From the NCBI GenBank assembly GCA_963693035.2, contig CAXMMQ010000006.1:868001-932000 (forward strand): a stretch of DNA of 64,000 nucleotides, in the 5' to 3' direction. Shown here piece by piece: positions 27,082-35,272 of the stretch. Source of the DNA: Lichenicoccus sp963693035 (GTDB lineage Bacteria > Pseudomonadota > Alphaproteobacteria > Acetobacterales > Acetobacteraceae). The notes under the pieces are model-generated. The model did no database searches, was not told the DNA's origin, and saw nothing but the letters and a program-made list of their open reading frames with translations. The position numbers and the translations under genes are program-made. The stretch's first letter is position 1, and each line of letters begins with the position of its first letter.

Positions 27082-28713
27082 ATGCTGTTCAACTCGTACG
27101 GCTTCATCTTTGCCTTCCTGCCGCTCTCCATCTTCGGCTTCTACCTCGCCGCCCTGGTCGGGCCGATCTCCATGCAGCACCGGCTGGCGGCGGCCTGGCT
27201 GGTCCTGTGCTCGTTGTTCTTCTACGGCTGGTGGAACCCGCATTTCCTGCTGCTGCTGCTTGCCTCGATCGCCTGCAACTACACGCTGAGCCGCCTGATC
27301 GACCGCACCCGCGACCGGCCGCGCCGGCAGACGGCCCTGCTCACCCTCGGTGTCGCCGGCAACCTGCTGCTGCTGTTCTTCTACAAATACCTGCTGGCGT
27401 CGCTCGCCTTCCTGGGCCTGCCGCACGCGCTGCCCACGGGCCTTGCCAGCCGGATCATCCTGCCGCTCGGGATCTCGTTCTTCACCTTCACCCAGATCGG
27501 CTACCTGATGGACGAGAAGGACGGCGTGGTGAAGCAGCACGGGCTGCTCGACTACGCCTTGTTCGTCACCTTCTTTCCGCACCTCATCGCCGGGCCGATC
27601 CTGCACAACCAGGAGATGATCCCGCAATTCGCGGATCCACTTACCTACCGCTTCCGGGCCGAGAACCTGAGCGTCGGGCTCAGCATCTTCGCCATCGGCC
27701 TGGCCAAGAAGGTGATCATCGCCGACCCGCTTGCGGTAGCCGCCAATGCCGGCTTCGCCGCACCGCAAGCGCTGAGCACCCTTGGCGCCTGGCAGGCGGT
27801 GCTCAGCTATTCGCTGCAGCTCTACTTCGATTTCTCCGGCTATTCCGACATGGCGATCGGCATCGCCCGCATGTTCGGGATCGTGTTTCCGCTCAACTTC
27901 AACTCGCCGTACAAGAGCCAGTCGATCATCGAATTCTGGCATCGCTGGCACATGACGCTGACGCGATACCTGACGCTCTACCTCTACAACCCGGTGGCGC
28001 TCGCGGTCGCGCGCTGGCGCACTGCGCGCGGCCTCGGCACCTCCAGGCAGGCGCTGCGGCAGCCCGGCGCCTTCGCCGGCATGATCCTGCTGCCGATGTT
28101 CTTTACCATGACGCTCGCCGGCATCTGGCATGGGGCGGGGCTGCAGTTCCTGGTGTTCGGGCTGCTGCACGCCAGCTACCTCACCATCAACCATGCCTGG
28201 CGCATCTTGGTGGCGCCGCCGCCACGCGCCGGGGATCCCAGGCCGCCCTGGTCCAGGGTCGCCGCCTCGGTGGCGCTCACCTTCCTGGCGGTGATGGTCG
28301 CACAGGTGTTCTTCCGGGCGGCTTCGATGGCCGACGCCGTTGCGGTTCTCGGCGGCCTGCTTGGCCTGCATGCCACCCAGGGCGCGATCCTGCTCCCAGC
28401 CTCGCTCGCCGCGCTTACGCACGGGGTGCTGCCGTGGCTCGCGCATCACAGGCTGGTGGCGCTCTCCGACACGGCCGCCGACCTCAAGCAGTGGCTGCGG
28501 ATCGGGATCGGCTTCGTCATGGTCTGGACGCTGCCGAACACCCAGCAGATCTTGGTGGACTACCGGCCGGCGCAGGGACCGGTCAGGCCCTTCCTCTGGC
28601 GCCGCGTGCGCTGGCATCCCGGCCTGGGCTGGGGCATGGCGCTCGGAACGTTGCTGATCGCCAGCGTGTGCCATCTGGATGATCCGAGCCGGTTCCTCTA
28701 TTTCCAGTTCTGA
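27082..28713 (+). CDS. MBOAT family O-acyltransferase
   Basis: 543 residues with about 11 membrane helices. Matches AlgI/DltB/PatA-type membrane-bound O-acyltransferases that pass acyl groups from cytoplasmic carriers to periplasmic glycans. Key blocks are LPLGISFFTFTQIGYLMDEK, TFFPHLIAGPILHNQEMIPQ, YSDMAIGIARMFGI, EFWHRWHMTLTRYL, and the invariant-His region AGIWHGAGLQFLVFGLLHA. Length is normal. The target is unknown; the glycan cluster 9 kb upstream is one possible source of an acceptor, but there is no direct evidence for it. Confidence 0.92.
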   Translation: MLFNSYGFIFAFLPLSIFGFYLAALVGPISMQHRLAAAWLVLCSLFFYGWWNPHFLLLLLASIACNYTLSRLIDRTRDRPRRQTALLTLGVAGNLLLLFFYKYLLASLAFLGLPHALPTGLASRIILPLGISFFTFTQIGYLMDEKDGVVKQHGLLDYALFVTFFPHLIAGPILHNQEMIPQFADPLTYRFRAENLSVGLSIFAIGLAKKVIIADPLAVAANAGFAAPQALSTLGAWQAVLSYSLQLYFDFSGYSDMAIGIARMFGIVFPLNFNSPYKSQSIIEFWHRWHMTLTRYLTLYLYNPVALAVARWRTARGLGTSRQALRQPGAFAGMILLPMFFTMTLAGIWHGAGLQFLVFGLLHASYLTINHAWRILVAPPPRAGDPRPPWSRVAASVALTFLAVMVAQVFFRAASMADAVAVLGGLLGLHATQGAILLPASLAALTHGVLPWLAHHRLVALSDTAADLKQWLRIGIGFVMVWTLPNTQQILVDYRPAQGPVRPFLWRRVRWHPGLGWGMALGTLLIASVCHLDDPSRFLYFQF

Positions 28714-29002
28714 CGGCCAACGACCTCAGGCATAGAGCGCCCCGCCGTGTCAAAAACCGGACGGACGCCGGATTATGATGGCAGTGTCGCATTTATGATC
28801 CCAGCGATCAGGCTATGGCGACGAAAACCAAACTTATAGGTTCTTTCGGTTTCAAATTATATTTTCAAGCAAAATCTTTGACACAGGTCTGCGTTATTCT
28901 CATGCATTTTCTCGTTTTTGAGACGTGCCCTGCGTTTATTGAGGTCTAGTCGTCCACAGGAGCACGTCTCCCGGAACGACCGCTTCAAAAATTGAGGGCA
29001 TC
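28714..29002 (+). promoter_or_regulatory. AT-rich intergenic region with a candidate promoter
   Basis: 289 bases without a gene. The middle (about 28825-28925) is strikingly AT-rich for this genome, with runs such as CAAATTATATTTTCAAG. A perfect TTGACA lies at 28878-28883, but the best -10 at the right distance (CATGCA, 28901-28906) is weak. It probably drives the gene starting at 29003, which has GAGGG 5 bases before its ATG. Confidence 0.35.
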
Positions 29003-29725
29003 ATGTACGCACTGCTATTCTCCGAGCCTGCCGTGGATCGACGTGCCTTGCGTGTCCATGCGCGGGAAGAGGTCTTCGGCTCCCCCCTGATCCGTGCCTG
29101 TGCCGCGGGCGACCGTGAAGCGATCCGCGCCCTGCTGATCGGCTTCTGGCCGTTCGTTACCGCCTTCGAGCGCGCCATCGACGTGCGCGTGGGCCGCCTG
29201 CCGACCCGCCCGCTGGTGCAGCGCTTCGGCCAGAGCCGGGTGCGGGCGTTCTTCAACGAGGCGCGCGAGGCGGTGCGCGAGATGAAGGAGGAGGAAGGCT
29301 CGCATATGCTGCTATGGCGGCGCGCGGCCGAGGAAATGAATATCGACCTCGACAGCGCCCCGATGACCGAAGGCGTGCGAGACCTGCTCGCCAACGCCGA
29401 CAGCGAGGATCCGGTGGAATTCTTCTGCTGGCTAGCCGGGACGGAATATATCGCCGAGGAACTCGCGGCCTACCTGTGTCACGCTCCGGCCTTCACCGGC
29501 GCTTTCCCTTCCGGTCGCTGGGTCTGGGGCCTCGCTCACCTCGACGACGAGCATGAAGGTCCGTCGCACCTGGAAATCGACGAGGATCTTGCCCGTGCCT
29601 ATCATCCGGCGACCGATCCGGAGATCGCGGGCGCCACGTTGTTCTCCCATATCCGGCGCTGCGAGGAATTGTTCGGCCTGGCCGCATCCGACGTGATGGA
29701 AAAGCTGGCGCTCGCGCCTGCATGA
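29003..29725 (+). CDS. Heme-oxygenase-like fold protein, possible diiron oxidase
   Basis: 240 residues, all-helical, no signal or membrane segment. The pattern of metal-type residues resembles the TenA/PqqC/CADD-like superfamily and its heme-oxygenase-like diiron oxidases (HDO). E97 and H101 sit in EEEGSHMLLW, a Glu cluster lies in GTEYIAEELAAYL, and Asp/Glu/His lie in HLDDEHEGPSH. Length fits the family (220-250). HDO members oxidise or cleave small substrates such as amino acids or fatty acids; the substrate here is unknown. The assignment rests on spacing of ligands rather than full motif identity. It has its own leader and a strong terminator, so it is probably monocistronic. Confidence 0.5.
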   Translation: MYALLFSEPAVDRRALRVHAREEVFGSPLIRACAAGDREAIRALLIGFWPFVTAFERAIDVRVGRLPTRPLVQRFGQSRVRAFFNEAREAVREMKEEEGSHMLLWRRAAEEMNIDLDSAPMTEGVRDLLANADSEDPVEFFCWLAGTEYIAEELAAYLCHAPAFTGAFPSGRWVWGLAHLDDEHEGPSHLEIDEDLARAYHPATDPEIAGATLFSHIRRCEELFGLAASDVMEKLALAPA

Positions 29726-29771
29726 AACGAAACAATATTTTCACAGTTGTGTGATGAACATTCTCGTGAGG

Positions 29772-29805
29772 CAGGGCCCCGGTGACAACCTGGCCCTGTT
29801 TTATT
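29772..29805 (+). terminator. Rho-independent terminator
   Basis: Stem CAGGGCC (29772-29778) / GGCCCTG (29792-29798), with an inner GGT/ACC pairing, is followed by TTTTATT. It lies 46 bases after the stop of the heme-oxygenase-like gene. Confidence 0.85.
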
Positions 29806-29912
29806 ACACAACTGACCACTTAAGCGTGTGCTAGTTATCTGCCGCGATGCGGTGGCGCCCGTGTTCCAGGCGCCTGACGCGATACCCGGACTTCGTTGCT
29901 GAGAGAGATCGG

Positions 29913-32328
29913 ATGCGTCTGCTGGGGGCGGCACGAGACAGGCTTGTGCAGATCGTGCGGCGCCAGCCAGCCCCGAGCCGGTATTACGCCGCGGCTCACG
30001 ACGAGACTCTGCGTGCCGCCGCCCGCCTGACGCCCTACTGCATGCTGACCAGCGGCATGGTTGCCCTGGTCCTGCTCCCCAATCTCGGCATCGGCCCCGC
30101 CTCCTATCGCTACGGCCTCACCGCGATCATCGAGATCGTCGTGGCCCTGGCGTTCCTGACCTCCTGGCGCTCGCGCCGCGCGTTGCGCGGTGGCCTCGGC
30201 GACCGCCAGCGCGATACCCAGATCCGCATGCTGGTCGGGCTGAGCTTCACCCTGGGCGTCGCCTGGAGCACCATGCCGGTCATGCTGTTCGGGCCGGCCG
30301 ATGCCAGCATGCGGGTGATGATCGCCTGCACCTGCGCCGGCCTGATCGCGACCAGCGTGGTCATGATGCCGATCTTCGCGGCCTCGGAGGCGCTCGCCAT
30401 CCCGCTGATCCTGGGATCGTTCATCGCCCTGCACCGGACCGGCATCGTGCTGTTCCAGTGGCTCGCGGTGCTGCTCGGCATCTATGCCGTGTTCATCATC
30501 CTGGCGAGCAATGCCATCCGCCTGCTGTTCGAGCGCTACACGCTGATGCGCCTGCAGCAGGACGACCAGCAGGACATCATCCAGCTCCTGCTCGGCGACG
30601 TGGACCAGCGCGTCAGTCGCTGGCTCTGGGAGACCGACGCCGAGGGCAGGCTGCGCTTCGTGACCCCCCGGCCTCGCGGACGCGCTCGAGCGGCCGGTGG
30701 CCTGGGTCGAGGGAAGGCGGCTCATCGAGATCGTGCGGGCGCCGCGCTACCAATCCGATGGCGTGGAGCTGGAGATGGCGGATTCCAGCAAGCTCGCCCA
30801 GTGCATGCGCGATCGCGTCGTGTTCCGCAGCATCACCGCCCCGGTCCGCCGCCATGGCACCCTGCGCTGGTGGTCGCTGACCGGGCGCCCGGTGTTCGAC
30901 GAGAACGCGCATTTCATCGGCTATCGCGGCGTCGGCGCCGACATCACCGAGGCGCGCGGCGCTGAGGCCCGTGCCTCGCACCAGGCCCGGCACGACCTGC
31001 TCACCGGCCTGCCGAACCGCCAGGCCTTCACCGAGGCGCTGCGGTCGGCGCTCAAGGATCTCGGCCGCCGGAGCGAGGCATTCGCCCTGATGAGCATCGA
31101 CCTCGATGGCTTCAAGGCCGTCAATGACAGCATGGGGCACGCGGCCGGCGACGTGCTGCTGCAGGCCGCCGGGCGGCGGCTCGATGGCTGCATCGGCCAG
31201 GGCGGCCTGCTGGCCCGGATCGGCGGCGACGAGTTCATGCTCCTGCAGCGCAACACCACCGTCACCGCCATGCAGACGCTGGCCGAGTGCCTGCTCAAGC
31301 AGTTCGAGCACCCGTTCCTGATCGACGAGCGCGACACCTCGATCGGGCTGTCCATCGGCGTCTCGATGGCGCCGCTCGCCGGCGATACCGGAGAGGCGTT
31401 GCTGGAGGCGGCCGATCTCGCGCTCTACCAGGCCAAGCATGACGGCGGCGGCTGCTTCCGATTCTACGATACCGGACTGAAGCAGATCGCGCAGGAACAG
31501 CGGGCCCTGCTGCGCGACCTGCGCGAGGCGATCGCCGAGAAGAGCATCGTGCTGGCCTACCAGCCGATCGTCGACGCCCAGACCTACGCCATACGCGGCT
31601 TCGAGGCGCTGGCGCGCTGGCGCCGCCCGAATGGCGGCTCGGTCTCGCCGGACCGCTTCATCCGGCTCGCCGAGGAGGCCGGCCTGATCGAGGAGCTCGG
31701 CGGCTGGATCCTGGAACATGCCTGTTCGCAGGCCGCGACCTGGCCGGGCATGCTGAAGGTGGCGGTGAACATCTCGGTCGGCCAGCTCAGCGGACGCAGC
31801 TTCATCCAGCGCGTCTCCGAGGTCCTGCGCCGCACCGGCCTGCCGGCGCACCGCCTGGAGCTCGAGATCACCGAGAGCATCTTCATGGACGCCGACACTT
31901 CAAGCTTCGGGGTGCTGGAGGGCCTGCGCGACCTCGGCGTCGGCATCGCCCTCGATGATTTCGGCCGCGGCTTCTCGTCGCTCGGCTTCCTGCGCGGCTT
32001 CGCCTTCTCCAAGATCAAGATGGATATGAGCTTCGTGCGCGACATGATCCATGACCGCCGCAGCGCCGCGGTGGTGCATGCGGTGGTCGGGCTCGCGGCC
32101 GATCTTGGCGTCGTCGTCACCGCCGAAGGCGTCGAGACGGTGGAACAGCTCGACCAGTTGCGCCGCCAGGGCTGCACCGAGATCCAGGGCTTCCTGTTCA
32201 GCCGGGCGGTGTCGGCGGACCGTATCCCCGACCTGCTCGGCGAACTGCGCCGCTCCGGCTCCCCGGAGCCCGACGCGCCGGTGGAGGACTACGTCTTCGA
32301 CCTGACCCTCTTAGACGAGACCCCATAG
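29913..32328 (+). pseudogene. Membrane PAS-GGDEF-EAL protein, frameshifted
   Basis: The N-terminal frame (from ATG 29913) encodes five or six membrane helices (CMLTSGMVALVLLP, IACTCAGLIATSVVMM and others), then the start of a PAS domain (RWLWETDAEGRLRFVTP). Near 30668-30676, in a run of C and G, the homologous residues (LADALERPVAWVEG) jump to another frame, one base extra. That second frame runs to 32328 and holds the rest of PAS, a GGDEF domain (ARIGGDEFMLL intact) and an EAL domain with FEALARW, ITESIF, DDFGRGFSSLGF and TAEGVET all intact. Both catalytic sets are complete, so the protein would both make and degrade c-di-GMP if expressed whole. The downstream part has a plausible ATG at 30697 but would lack its membrane sensor. 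A sequencing error is possible, since the rest shows no decay. Confidence 0.8.
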
Positions 32329-32519
32329 GGCACGCCTGCAGATGCTGCTACGTCCGCAATCCCGCGTGTCAAAGAATGGGGCGCCTTCCAGCGCTTCCGG
32401 TGCTCACGGCCAGTAGGCCGCTCCGCTCCGGTTCTCGAAAGACACGCCGGACGCGCCGCTGCGCGACACTCTTGCTCGGCGTAGCGCATACGCAAGCGTG
32501 CCCTTCCCGGAAAGACAGT

Positions 32520-32771
32520 TCACGCGGTGCCTACGACTTCGTCGTCGTCTTCTTCGTGTTCTTCGTACCATTCGAGCATCTCGTCGTGGAAGTCGGGGTC
32601 CTCCAGGAGGCGTCTGGCCAGGGCGGTGACCAGGACCACCGAGACGGGTAGGCCCTCCTCATCCTCCAGATGCTCGCCTTCGACGCGTACCGACATGCGG
32701 TTGCCGTCCTGGCCGACGATCAGGGCGTATTCACCGTGCAACAGGGTGATCGTGCTCGCTGGCTCCGCCAT
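32520..32771 (-). CDS. Small acidic hypothetical protein
   Basis: 83 residues from the ATG at 32771. Begins MAEPASTITLLHGEYALIVG and ends with a very acidic tail (EWYEEHEEDDDEVVG). No known family recognised. A short beta-rich first half (GEYALIVGQDGNRMSVRVEG) is followed by a helix. It diverges from the LysR gene with 62 bases between starts, a common arrangement for a regulator and its target, though nothing else supports that link. Confidence 0.65.
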   Translation of the reverse strand: MAEPASTITLLHGEYALIVGQDGNRMSVRVEGEHLEDEEGLPVSVVLVTALARRLLEDPDFHDEMLEWYEEHEEDDDEVVGTA

Positions 32772-32833
32772 CTTCTGTCTCCGCTTATGTTGCCTGCACC
32801 TTGGCACGGGCGCGCGGATGCGGAGAGAGCAGA

Positions 32834-33727
32834 ATGACGATCGGCACGCCGACCTTGGGACAGTTGCAGGTGTTCGTCACAGTGGTCGAGGCCGGCAGCT
32901 TCGCCCAGGCGGCGCGCTCGCTGAACCGGGCTACCTCGGTGGTCAGCTACACGATCGCCAACCTGGAGGCGCAGCTCGGCATCGGACTGTTTGCCCGCGC
33001 CGGCACTCGGCGGCCTTTGCTGACCGAAGCCGGTCGCTCGCTGCTGGCCGATGCACGGCTGGTCCTGGATGGCATCGACGGCCTGCGCGCCAAGGCGCGA
33101 GGTTTGGAGAGCGGGCTGGAGGCAGAAGTCGGGCTCGCGGTGGACGTGATGCTGCCGACACTCCGGCTGGTCGATGCGCTCAAGGCGTTCCAGGACGAGT
33201 TTCCAACGGTGACCCTGCGGCTGCATGTCGAGGCGCTCGGCGGGGTCATGCAGATGGTGCTGGACGGCCGGGCTCGGGTGGGCGTCAGCGGCCCGATGAA
33301 CCTGCAGGGACATGGCCTCGACAGCACGCCGGTGGGCGAGATCGAGCTGATCCCGGTCGCCGGTCCCGACCATCCGCTCGCCATTACCGGCCGCAGCCCG
33401 AATGCGCGCCACCATGTCCAGCTCGTGCTGTCCGACCGCTCGCCGCTCACTGCCGGGCAGGAGTTCTCCGTCGTCGGCACCCGCACCTGGCGGCTGGCCG
33501 ACCTGGGCTCCAAGCACGCGCTGCTGCTGGCCGGGATCGGCTGGGGCACCATGCCCGGCCCGATGATACGGGACGACCTCGATTGCGGGCGGCTGGTGCG
33601 GCTGCAACTCGCCGACCTGCCGCCGACGCGCTACGGTTTCAGCGCGATCCAACGCGCAGACTGCCCGCCGGGACCGGCTGCGACCTGGCTGATCCGCCGC
33701 TTTGCCGCCCAGGACAGTCCCAGCTAG
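32834..33727 (+). CDS. LysR family transcriptional regulator
   Basis: 297 residues. N-terminal winged helix (TLGQLQVFVTVVEAGSFAQA, then ATSVVSYTIANLEAQLGIGL and LFARAGTRRPLLTEAGRSLL) followed by a periplasmic-binding-like effector domain (EVGLAVDVMLPTLRLVDALK). Effector unknown. Starts at the ATG at 32834, with GGAGAGAG upstream. Its stop codon TAG lies at the left edge of a palindromic repeat. Candidate targets are the divergent acidic protein or the wrbA-like gene downstream. Confidence 0.95.
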   Translation: MTIGTPTLGQLQVFVTVVEAGSFAQAARSLNRATSVVSYTIANLEAQLGIGLFARAGTRRPLLTEAGRSLLADARLVLDGIDGLRAKARGLESGLEAEVGLAVDVMLPTLRLVDALKAFQDEFPTVTLRLHVEALGGVMQMVLDGRARVGVSGPMNLQGHGLDSTPVGEIELIPVAGPDHPLAITGRSPNARHHVQLVLSDRSPLTAGQEFSVVGTRTWRLADLGSKHALLLAGIGWGTMPGPMIRDDLDCGRLVRLQLADLPPTRYGFSAIQRADCPPGPAATWLIRRFAAQDSPS

Positions 33728-33886
33728 AGCATCAACCGATCGACCTTGCTCCTCGATCGGTTAGAAATGCTCGCCATAACAGAAAACTAGAGACTTTTGC
33801 CGACTCACTTCGGTTGGAAAAAGCTCTTGAGCATGATCCGATCGATCATGCTGCGCTTGTCGTTCAATAAAGCATCTTCATCCGAC
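33727..33886. repeat. Palindromic intergenic repeat element (copy A)
   Basis: Two parts. First a hairpin with a 10-bp perfect stem (33734-33743 AACCGATCGA with 33753-33762), inside GAGCAT / ATGCTC flanks. Then 33829-33886 begins GAGCATGATC CGATC GATCATGCT, itself a 9-10 bp palindrome. This second part matches copy B (44386-44443, opposite orientation) at about 51 of 58 positions. The element begins directly at the LysR stop codon. Dispersed palindromes of this type are known from alphaproteobacterial genomes; function probably as transcript ends. Confidence 0.75.
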
Positions 33887-33991
33887 TGCTCTAGCTTGCC
33901 AAGTCGATCGAACGGTTCAGCTCAGATTATCCCACTACACACGCAGGCCGCAGCTGCCAAGATCCTGCGCCGGACAAGACAGGAGATCCCG

Positions 33992-34591
33992 ATGCCCAAG
34001 GTCCTCGTGCTGTACTATTCAACCTATGGCCATATCGAGCAGATGGCGGAGGCTGTCGCTGCCGGCGCCCGCGAGGCGAATGCCGAGGTCTCGCTGAAGC
34101 GTGTCCCGGAGACGGTGCCGGAAGAGATTGCCCGCGGCGGCCACTTCAAGCTCGACCAGGCGGCGCCGGTCGCCACCGTCGCCGAACTGGAGACCTACGA
34201 CGCGATCATCCTGGGGACGCCGACGCGCTACGGGCGCATCTCGTCGCAGTTCGCGACCTTCCTTGATCAGACCGGAGGCCTGTGGGCGCGCGGCGCGCTG
34301 AACGGCAAGGTGGGCGCGGCCTTCGTCTCGACGGCATCGCAGCATGGCGGCCAGGAGACCACGCTCTTCTCGCTGATCACCAACCTGCTGCATCTCGGCC
34401 TGGTGGTGGTCGGCCTGCCCTACAGCTTCCAGGGACAGCTCAGGCTGGACGAGGTCTCCGGCGGCAGTCCGTACGGCGCCACCACGATCGCGGCCGGAGA
34501 CGGCTCGCGACAGCCGTCGGAGAACGAACTGGCCGGTGCACGCTACCAGGGCAGGCATGTCGCCGAGGTCGCGGCCAAGTTGTTCGGCTGA
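33992..34591 (+). CDS. wrbA: NAD(P)H:quinone oxidoreductase, WrbA type
   Basis: 199 residues. FMN-dependent, two-electron quinone reduction that avoids semiquinone radicals. Flavodoxin-like fold with the phosphate loop YYSTYGHIEQMAEAVAAGA, IILGTPTRYGRISSQFATFL around the flavin ring, and STASQHGGQETTLFSLITNL plus the LVVVGLPYSF region specific to WrbA. Normal length. The ATG follows AGGAG by 7 bases. An upstream in-frame extension exists but runs through the repeat element and is not protein-like. Confidence 0.95.
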   Translation: MPKVLVLYYSTYGHIEQMAEAVAAGAREANAEVSLKRVPETVPEEIARGGHFKLDQAAPVATVAELETYDAIILGTPTRYGRISSQFATFLDQTGGLWARGALNGKVGAAFVSTASQHGGQETTLFSLITNLLHLGLVVVGLPYSFQGQLRLDEVSGGSPYGATTIAAGDGSRQPSENELAGARYQGRHVAEVAAKLFG

Positions 34592-34823
34592 TCGTCGCGA
34601 ACCAACTGGTAGCTCTCGAGTCCTCTGCTACGGTCAGGCTTTCGATCGGAGGCTTCGACGCGGCGCTTCGTGTTCGGGGTCGTTGCGTTAGCCATTACCT
34701 GCGGCGCCAGTCTACCCGGGTAGGCGCCGAGCCCATGGCGCTACGACACGTGCAAGTTCGTAAGCCCGCCAGCGCCGAAGCAGTGCCGCGACGCAACGCG
34801 AAGGGCAAGCTTAAAAGGTGCAC

Positions 34824-34847
34824 CGCCTGAGGTGCCTGCCTCAGGCG
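34824..34847 (-). terminator. Hairpin between wrbA and the GlsB-like gene
   Basis: A 9-bp perfect stem, CGCCTGAGG / CCTCAGGCG, with a 6-base loop. On the minus strand it starts 11 bases after the stop of the GlsB-like gene, and TTTT follows 7 bases later. It fits a weak terminator for that gene. The rest of 34592-34823 holds no gene; a separate 12-bp palindrome CTACCCGGGTAG lies at 34712-34723. Confidence 0.5.
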
Positions 34848-34857
34848 TCAGGGCGGT

Positions 34858-35115
34858 TCAGATCGTCCGGCGGCCGACGATGGCGTGGTAGATGAACAAC
34901 ACCACCACCGCGCCGACGACGGCGACGATCAGGCTGTAGATGTTCAGGCCGGTCACGCCGGCGGCGCCGAATTCGTTGAAGATAAAGCCGCCGACCACGG
35001 CGCCGACGATGCCGAGAACGAGGTCGAGGAGCAGGCCCTCACCCGACTTGTTGACAATCTTGCTGCCGATGAACCCGGCGATCAGGCCGAGGATGATCCA
35101 GGCGATGATGGACAT
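34858..35115 (-). CDS. GlsB/YeaQ/YmgE family membrane protein
   Basis: 85 residues. Small three-helix membrane protein of the transglycosylase-associated family, often induced by general or envelope stress. Signature blocks are IAWIILGLIAGFIGSKIV, the Gly-rich LVLGIVGAVVGGFIFNEFG, and a last helix ending in Arg. The ATG at 35115 has GGAG 8 bases upstream. Enzymatic activity has not been shown for the family. Confidence 0.92.
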   Translation of the reverse strand: MSIIAWIILGLIAGFIGSKIVNKSGEGLLLDLVLGIVGAVVGGFIFNEFGAAGVTGLNIYSLIVAVVGAVVVLFIYHAIVGRRTI

Positions 35116-35272
35116 GATGGACGCTCCGTGGCGGCTGTTGCGGCCGGCTTGCAGCCTATGCCGTGCGCAGGACAATGCCGGCCCTGGACCCTGCGCGACG
35201 TGGTGACGCCGGAGCTTTCAGATGGTTGCACAAGCGCTGCGACTTGAACGGTTCGTTCACGCCCGGTGCCAG

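Noticed and set aside
34592..34830. Open + strand frame running past the wrbA stop
   Set aside because: It begins inside wrbA in another frame; the part outside has no start, ribosome site or recognisable protein character.
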